This document shows, piece after piece, positions 59,484-64,000 of a stretch of DNA of 64,000 nucleotides; positions within the stretch are counted from its first letter, which is position 1; the number at the start of each line of letters is the position of its first letter. The notes beneath the pieces were generated by a model that made no database searches, had not been told where the DNA came from, and worked only from the letters and a program-made list of their open reading frames with translations. Source of the DNA: a bacterium (GTDB lineage: Bacteria; Hinthialibacterota; Hinthialibacteria; OLB16); assembly GCA_022072055.1 (NCBI GenBank), contig JAJVIK010000017.1, positions 62,001 through 126,000 of the forward strand, written 5' to 3'. The position numbers and the translations under genes are program-made.

Positions 59484-59568
59484 AAATCGGCGTTGCGGAC
59501 TCGAGTATCGCTCTTCGTCGAATCCAGTTTGGGCTTCGTTCGATGGATCGGCGGATGATCCTCCACTT

Positions 59569-59597
59569 TTGACAGAAAGACTCCAAGAGCCTAGGAT
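59569..59597 (+). promoter_or_regulatory. Promoter of the DinB gene
   Basis: Perfect TTGACA (59569-59574), 17-bp spacer, TAGGAT (59592-59597; four of six). Leader would be about 105 bases. Confidence 0.55.
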
Positions 59598-59617
59598 CCA
59601 TCTCAAGCTTGCAGGGC

Positions 59618-59633
59618 ATGATCAAATGATCAT
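59618..59633. promoter_or_regulatory. Palindromic operator candidate in the DinB leader
   Basis: ATGATCA-AA-TGATCAT: perfect 7-bp arms two bases apart, 21 bp after the -10 box, in the 225-bp gap between the divergent deacetylase and DinB genes. Confidence 0.45.
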
Positions 59634-59708
59634 ACCAGCTCGGATGCCCTTGCGCCACGCCGGATCATCTCGGCGCGATGGTCGCCGGCCGGAATGGAGG
59701 ACCTGGAA

Positions 59709-60191
59709 ATGTCACCGAGTGAAAAGGACCAAATCCTGAAACGGATCGAGGAAGGCTCGGCGCGACTCGCCGAGTACGCCGGCCTTGCCCCGGAAACCCT
59801 CTCGAAACCCTACGCGCCGGGGAAGTGGACCGGTGTGCAAGTCCTTTTCCACCTCGCGCAAACCGACACAGTCCTCCTGTACCGTTTCTTCAAGACCGTG
59901 GCGGAGCCGGGCAGCCCGATTGTTCCCTTCGATCAGGACCGCTGGGTGGCCGAACCGGATGCCGCAAGCCGGCCCGTGAGGCTCTCAGTCGAGCTCAGTC
60001 TTGGCGCGCGACAGGTCCTGGCGCACTGCTTGAGGAGTCTCTCGGATGAGGTCCTCGCGCGCAGCGGTCGCCACCCTGAACGCGGGGAGCTCAGCGCGCT
60101 CGGGATCGCGAAGATCGCCGCCGACCACACACTCCACCACTTGAAGCAACTGGAAGCGATCCGCGCGGGGCAACCCTGGAAGCCGAAGTAA
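59709..60191 (+). CDS. DinB family protein (four-helix metal-dependent)
   Basis: Protein of 160 residues of the DinB/YfiT superfamily. ATG 59709 has GGAGG eight bases upstream; ATG 59694 lies ahead of it. The metal histidines are in KWTGVQVLFHLAQTD (first), and ADHTLHHLKQLE (others). In related bacteria, members are thiol transferases using bacillithiol or mycothiol. It is divergent from a BshB1-like deacetylase, which makes a thiol-related role attractive but unproven. Confidence 0.85.
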   Translation: MSPSEKDQILKRIEEGSARLAEYAGLAPETLSKPYAPGKWTGVQVLFHLAQTDTVLLYRFFKTVAEPGSPIVPFDQDRWVAEPDAASRPVRLSVELSLGARQVLAHCLRSLSDEVLARSGRHPERGELSALGIAKIAADHTLHHLKQLEAIRAGQPWKPK

Positions 60192-60220
60192 GCTCCCCGC
60201 GAAAGGGGCGCTTGCCCCAG

Positions 60221-63100
60221 CTAGTTCCCCAAGAACGGCCAGGTGATCCCCCATAGGGCCGAGTCCACCACGCCCGGGCGACGACCGGTCACATAGGGCT
60301 GAAAGGGCGCGCTGTGTCGCGAATGGGCGAGGAGATTCTCCCGCCAGGCCCCCATCAGGTCCCCCCTCGAATACTCATCCTGCGCGAGAAGATGCCGAGT
60401 GAGAACTCGGGTCACCACATCCGTGGTGGCCCCATCGAGCGCCAGCACGGAACTCCGCCACTCCCCGAAATCGGTTCCCGGCGGGGCGAAGCGCTGCATA
60501 TCCGAAAGAAACAACGCGCTCATCAGCGGCGAGACGGTCGGGTCGCCCATCGCCTCGGTCAGATGCATCTTGAGGAGCCGGCTGAAATCGGCGTTGTCCT
60601 TGGGCGGAGTGAGCAGTCGAAACCTCCAGAAGACCGGCGGCACGGGCTGCTTCGAGAAGGTGTCGAGCGCCTCCGCGTACAGCTTCGCCACATCGGTGGC
60701 CTTGCCGCGGTCAAGCAACGGCAGGGCCTCGATGATCAGGCGCATGTTCTTGGCGGTGAGATGCGGGAAGAGGACTCGGAAGAACTCCTTCGTGCGCGGA
60801 TCGAGCGCCCCGCGCCCGGGGATGACCCGCTTCTGCGGAATCAGCGGCAGATACTGGTTGATCAGATAATCCTCGGAGGTGTCAAGAAGCAGTTTGACCA
60901 GCTTGGAGGTTTCCTCGGGGTCCCCCACGCGCTGCCCACCGACCGTGGTGAGACGGGTTTCGATTTCGAACATCAGACGGTCGGGCATGAAGTAAATCCG
61001 TCGCGCGGTCTCCAGGTCCTTGAGCATGGACTGAATCCTGGGGAGCACCTCCTCGGGTTTGACCGGCATGGAGGTGAGCAGATCCCACTGCGCGAGTCCG
61101 AGAAGCCAGTGCAGGGAGTGGTAGCGGTAGTTGCGTTCGGTGAGGCGGTAGAGCTGTTCGGCGGTGACCAGAATCTCCGGGGCCTTGGCGTATTCCTCGC
61201 CGATCGCCTTGGAAGGCGCGCCGCCCGCCTGCGCGAGCATCCCGGTGACATGGTCCCGAGTCGATTTGTAGTAGCGGTAGATGTCGTAATGGGCATCGGC
61301 GGCATCAAAGACCGCCTCTCCGAAGTAAGGGATCAAGCGGGCGAAACGAAGGCTGCGCTCGCGGAAGGCCTGGGTGTTGCGGGTCACCTCGGTGATTTCC
61401 TCGGGGGGAACATGGATTCCCCTTGCGACCCGTTCGCGCAGAGCATCCAGCTGGCGGGTGAATTCCAGGCGGATCGAGTGCAGGCGCGCGTGCCAGGTGT
61501 GGCCGATGAGGCGCGCGCCGAGGGGCGACCAGACCCCCGCGCGGGTGAGGAGCGGAACCCCATCCTTCGCGGTTCCATAAGGGATCTCCACCAACACCCA
61601 GAGCGCCAGCGCCAGCGCCAGCCGAGGTTTCGGACCGAGTCGGACCGGGAGGGACGGATCCAGGCGCCTGGTCTTCCCGGAATACACGCACCCCATCCAG
61701 AGCATCAGCAGTCCCGGTAGAAAGACCGCGATGGGCGCGATGTGCGCCGGGAAGCTGAAGAGAGCGTCCATGAACAGCGCCACGCAGGCCACCAGGATCG
61801 CGGATTCGGACAGTCGTCGCGCGCCGCTCTTGGCGCGCTCCGCGCGAAGCCAGATCAGCGCGGTCCTGAGGAAGACCCCCGCGCACCAGAGCAGCAGCAA
61901 CAGACCGATCATCCCCCCCTCGATGGCGAACTGGAGGTAATCGTTGTGCGACCCTTCGGTGTGGTTCAGGGTCGGGCGCGATGGGAAGTCCGGGTGATAC
62001 TCGTAAAAGGCCGCCTGGTAATAGGGGTAGTTCATGTGCGCGGAGCAGAATCCCAGCCCGAGGAGCGGATGGTGTTTCATCATCACCAGGCCCAGGGTCC
62101 AAAGGCGCGCGCGGGTGTCCACCATCAGGAATTGGGGGTTGAAGGTGCGCAGTCGGTCCACGATGTTGCGCGCCAGGTTGGGGTTGTATTCCCCCGCGAT
62201 GGAGCCGCCGCGCAGGGCCATCACCGAACCCGCCACCACCAATCCGACCAGGGCGGCAAGCCCCAAGGCCAGCGCCCATTTCGCGCTCGCGCGCAAGGCC
62301 CGCTCGGCGGCCTGTCTCCGGCGCGAAAGCAGCGGCCAGAGATTGAGCAGGATCAGGGTCATCCCCCCGAAGATCAGCCCCAGCATGGTGGAGCGGGTGA
62401 GGAAGAAGAACAGGATCAGCACCCACATCGCCACCGCGAAGGCGGCATATGCGAGGCGCATCGAGCGAACCTTCGAGGCCGCCAGGGCCGATAGCGCGAG
62501 AAACGAGGTGACCAGCACGGTCGGCGCGACCCCGTTGTTGTGCCCGATGGTGAGGCTCAGCCGTGTGCGCGGGTTGCCTCCGCGAACGCGCAGCAGGCCA
62601 TCCAGCGAAACCCCATTGATTTGAAAGGCGGCGAGCGCCAGCAGGATCGTGGCCACCACGAGCGCCATGTTGCGGTAAGCGGCGCGGAAATGGGCGGCCT
62701 TGCCGAAATCGAACAGCGGCGGGAAGAACAGCAGCAACGAGAGCAACACCACCCAGTTCTGAAAGGCCAGCTCCTTCCCGAGTGTCCACAGGATCGACAG
62801 CAGGCAGTACAGGCAGAGGTAGAACAGCGGGCGTGCGAGTGGGTTTGGCAAGCTCCGGTCCGGTTGCCCCGGGCGCGCGACGACCCCGCGCGAGGCCCAC
62901 CAGCACAGGAAGGCGAGCAGCCCGGTGGCCTCGATGAACATCTCCTTGATGACCAGCGGGAAGAAGTAAGCGTCATAGAAGGCGAACACCGCCATGGGTG
63001 GCGCGGCGAGGCATAGGACGCGGGAAGCCAGACGGAGCAGACGGGCGAGGGCCACGCTTGTGGGGTCCTTGTGGGCGAGATTGCCGATGGATGGTAGCAC
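60221..63100 (-). CDS. O-antigen ligase family (Wzy_C) membrane protein with a long C-terminal domain
   Basis: Protein of 959 residues. About twelve membrane helices cover residues 25-500, including WVLILFFFLTRSTMLGLIFGG and the outside loop with the segment MMKHHPLLGLGFCSAHMNYPYY and HTEGSHNDYLQFAIEGG, which is the ligase/polymerase signature with conserved Arg and His. The last 430 or so residues are soluble and helical, with no recognised motif. Members join O-antigen or other glycans to lipid A or proteins. The long extension may bind acceptor. No lipopolysaccharide operon is visible here. Confidence 0.87.
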   Translation of the reverse strand: MLPSIGNLAHKDPTSVALARLLRLASRVLCLAAPPMAVFAFYDAYFFPLVIKEMFIEATGLLAFLCWWASRGVVARPGQPDRSLPNPLARPLFYLCLYCLLSILWTLGKELAFQNWVVLLSLLLFFPPLFDFGKAAHFRAAYRNMALVVATILLALAAFQINGVSLDGLLRVRGGNPRTRLSLTIGHNNGVAPTVLVTSFLALSALAASKVRSMRLAYAAFAVAMWVLILFFFLTRSTMLGLIFGGMTLILLNLWPLLSRRRQAAERALRASAKWALALGLAALVGLVVAGSVMALRGGSIAGEYNPNLARNIVDRLRTFNPQFLMVDTRARLWTLGLVMMKHHPLLGLGFCSAHMNYPYYQAAFYEYHPDFPSRPTLNHTEGSHNDYLQFAIEGGMIGLLLLLWCAGVFLRTALIWLRAERAKSGARRLSESAILVACVALFMDALFSFPAHIAPIAVFLPGLLMLWMGCVYSGKTRRLDPSLPVRLGPKPRLALALALWVLVEIPYGTAKDGVPLLTRAGVWSPLGARLIGHTWHARLHSIRLEFTRQLDALRERVARGIHVPPEEITEVTRNTQAFRERSLRFARLIPYFGEAVFDAADAHYDIYRYYKSTRDHVTGMLAQAGGAPSKAIGEEYAKAPEILVTAEQLYRLTERNYRYHSLHWLLGLAQWDLLTSMPVKPEEVLPRIQSMLKDLETARRIYFMPDRLMFEIETRLTTVGGQRVGDPEETSKLVKLLLDTSEDYLINQYLPLIPQKRVIPGRGALDPRTKEFFRVLFPHLTAKNMRLIIEALPLLDRGKATDVAKLYAEALDTFSKQPVPPVFWRFRLLTPPKDNADFSRLLKMHLTEAMGDPTVSPLMSALFLSDMQRFAPPGTDFGEWRSSVLALDGATTDVVTRVLTRHLLAQDEYSRGDLMGAWRENLLAHSRHSAPFQPYVTGRRPGVVDSALWGITWPFLGN

Positions 63101-63162
63101 TGCGGAGTGAAGCGGCGGAAGCTCCGAAAGGCTAGAGGGATTAACGTGGTCGCGAAGCGCGC

Positions 63163-63290
63163 TGGAGGGCCACGCTCAGTCGTGGCCGGGTCGGCGGGGC
63201 CACGCTCAGTCGTGGCCGGGTCGGCGGGGCCACGGGACGCGACGAAGCGCGTCCCTCCAACGCTACTCATTCGAGTGAGAAATGCTCTAG
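63163..63290. repeat. Modular hairpin repeat, copy 2
   Basis: Same order as copy 1 (31090-31185), but with the 30-bp unit doubled head to tail (63168-63197 and 63198-63227, identical), each with a GGCCACG/CGTGGCC hairpin. Then come the 8-bp hairpin at 63234-63255 and the identical 23-bp end at 63268-63290. The TAG stop of the synthetase gene is inside that end. Confidence 0.88.
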
Positions 63291-64000
63291 TGGTCGCGCT
63301 TGAGGATCAGGTCCGCCACGCCGCGCAGCGCCTCCGCCGAAGGGCCGAAGAGCCCCAAGCTGGCCTCGGCGCGCTCGGTGAGCTCCATCGCCTTGCGGCG
63401 CGACTCCTCGATTCCGAAGGCCGCCGGGTAGGTCATCTTGTTCTGCTCGGCATCCTTATGCGAGCGCTTGCCGAGCTGCTCGGTGGTTTGTTCGAGGTCG
63501 AGGAGGTCATCCACGATCTGGAAGGCCAACCCCATATCGGCGCCGAAGGAGGACAGCGCGCGCTCCTGTTCTTGGTCCGCGTCGGCGGCCAAGCCCCCGG
63601 CCAGGACACAGGCGCGTAGAAAGGCCCCGGTCTTGTTGCGGTGGATGGTTTCGACCCGCTCGGGCGTGGGGTCCCGGGAGACCGACTCAAGGTCGAGCAC
63701 TTGCCCGGTAACCATCCCGCCCAGACCCGTGGCATCCCCGATCACCCGCGCGGCGCGAGCGCTGGGGAGGCCATGCAGCTCGATATTCTCGATCAGGATC
63801 TGGAAGCCCAGGTTGAGGAGCGCATCCCCGGCCAGGATCGCCGTGGCCTCATCGAACGCTTTGTGACAGGTTGGTTTGCCGCGACGCAGGTCATCGTTAT
63901 CCATGGCGGGCAGGTCATCATGGACCAGGGAGTAGGTGTGGATGCACTCGACCGCCGCGGCGACCAGGGTTTCGGGGGCGGGCAGTAGCGTGGGCGCGGG
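63287..64000 (-). CDS. Polyprenyl synthetase (IspA/GGPP synthase-like), 5' end beyond the window
   Basis: Isoprenyl diphosphate synthase that condenses IPP with an allylic diphosphate. The visible part runs from the window edge and includes the first Asp-rich motif HDDLPAMDNDDLRRG, KPTCHKAFDEATAILAGDALL, the GGMVTGQVLDLE loop and the second motif FQIVDDLLD. The sequence suits a short-chain FPP/GGPP synthase (IspA type). The first ATG inside the window (63904) is within the family core, so the true start lies outside. The stop codon is supplied by the hairpin repeat. Confidence 0.9.
   Translation of the reverse strand, partial: PAPTLLPAPETLVAAAVECIHTYSLVHDDLPAMDNDDLRRGKPTCHKAFDEATAILAGDALLNLGFQILIENIELHGLPSARAARVIGDATGLGGMVTGQVLDLESVSRDPTPERVETIHRNKTGAFLRACVLAGGLAADADQEQERALSSFGADMGLAFQIVDDLLDLEQTTEQLGKRSHKDAEQNKMTYPAAFGIEESRRKAMELTERAEASLGLFGPSAEALRGVADLILKRDH

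Noticed and set aside
60205-60218. Hairpin GGGGC-GCTT-GCCCC between the DinB and ligase genes
   Set aside because: A five-base stem with no T-run is too weak to call a terminator.
63168-63227. Tandem 30-bp direct repeats as a CRISPR fragment
   Set aside because: The two units abut with no spacer, and each is a hairpin unit of a larger interspersed element. No cas gene is near.

Overview
The window is GC-rich, gene-dense bacterial DNA with no rRNA, tRNA or CRISPR array that I can see. It starts inside a SCO1/SenC-like gene and ends inside a polyprenyl synthetase gene. Markers seen together point to the PVC superphylum (Planctomycetes/Verrucomicrobia/Lentisphaerae) or a neighbouring candidate phylum such as Hydrogenedentota or Sumerlaeota: a PVC-type HEAT/CxxCH heme protein, a PEP-CTERM protein, a DUF1800-DUF1501 pair, a Tat-exported sulfatase, a Tat-type sugar isomerase, and a prepilin whose helix reads on into FLEAQVRAKVTRV. 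This placement is inference from gene content; there is no phylogenetic marker I can align.

Layout. 1-4209: SCO1/SenC, prepilin and the PVC heme protein. 4371-5355: a PEP-CTERM protein behind a near-consensus sigma-54 promoter, closed by a strong terminator. 5411-10495: a TPR/HExxH protein, mtnP and rsmB in an overlapping run. 10490-11884 (minus): a TIGR01777-type epimerase and a hemerythrin. 12040-12617: a VapBC-like PIN toxin-antitoxin pair, then an unknown minus-strand gene. 13791-20054: an ABC-2 transporter, two unknown membrane proteins, a lipoprotein carrying a GspG-like domain, and a flippase. 20061-21602 (minus): a 2Fe-2S thioredoxin-like ferredoxin behind a DM13-domain secreted protein, and an orphan TacA-like antitoxin with its own palindrome. 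22643-27440 (minus): glycerol-1-phosphate dehydrogenase homologue, a flippase-like membrane protein, murI, a GerMN-domain protein and a degenerate cell-wall amidase. 27554-36556: hemL, ftsH, then a three-gene operon (small membrane protein, long coiled coil with a DUF2325-like end, YfhO family). 36447-40498 (minus): a GT39-like glycosyltransferase, an MFS transporter and a DNRLRE protein. 40650-46457: DUF1800, DUF1501, phosphohexomutase and sulfatase.

The most distinctive region is 47088-53577. A divergent pspF activator faces a long phage-shock operon with one unknown gene, pspA, four consecutive PspB-like membrane proteins, a tiny hydrophobic protein, pspC and a further membrane protein. 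Just beyond pspF lie two tandem genes for secreted, extremely cysteine-rich proteins (27 and 28 Cys in about 165 residues), each with its own intrinsic terminator. I recognise no family for them. They are the best candidates here for something undescribed.

53633-64000 holds larC, a secreted unknown, rodA, a DUF4139 protein, a BshB1-like deacetylase, a DinB protein, an O-antigen-ligase-like protein with a very long soluble tail, and the polyprenyl synthetase. A modular hairpin repeat occurs twice, at 31090-31185 and 63163-63290, and its conserved end supplies the stop codon of the synthetase gene. Envelope construction and envelope stress are the common theme: cell-wall precursor, rod-shape factor, glycan assembly, lipid-precursor enzymes, FtsH and Psp. 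Gene ends often overlap by 4 bp (ATGA/GTGA) within operons, and convergent pairs overlap too. No gene-free stretch exceeds about 230 bases.
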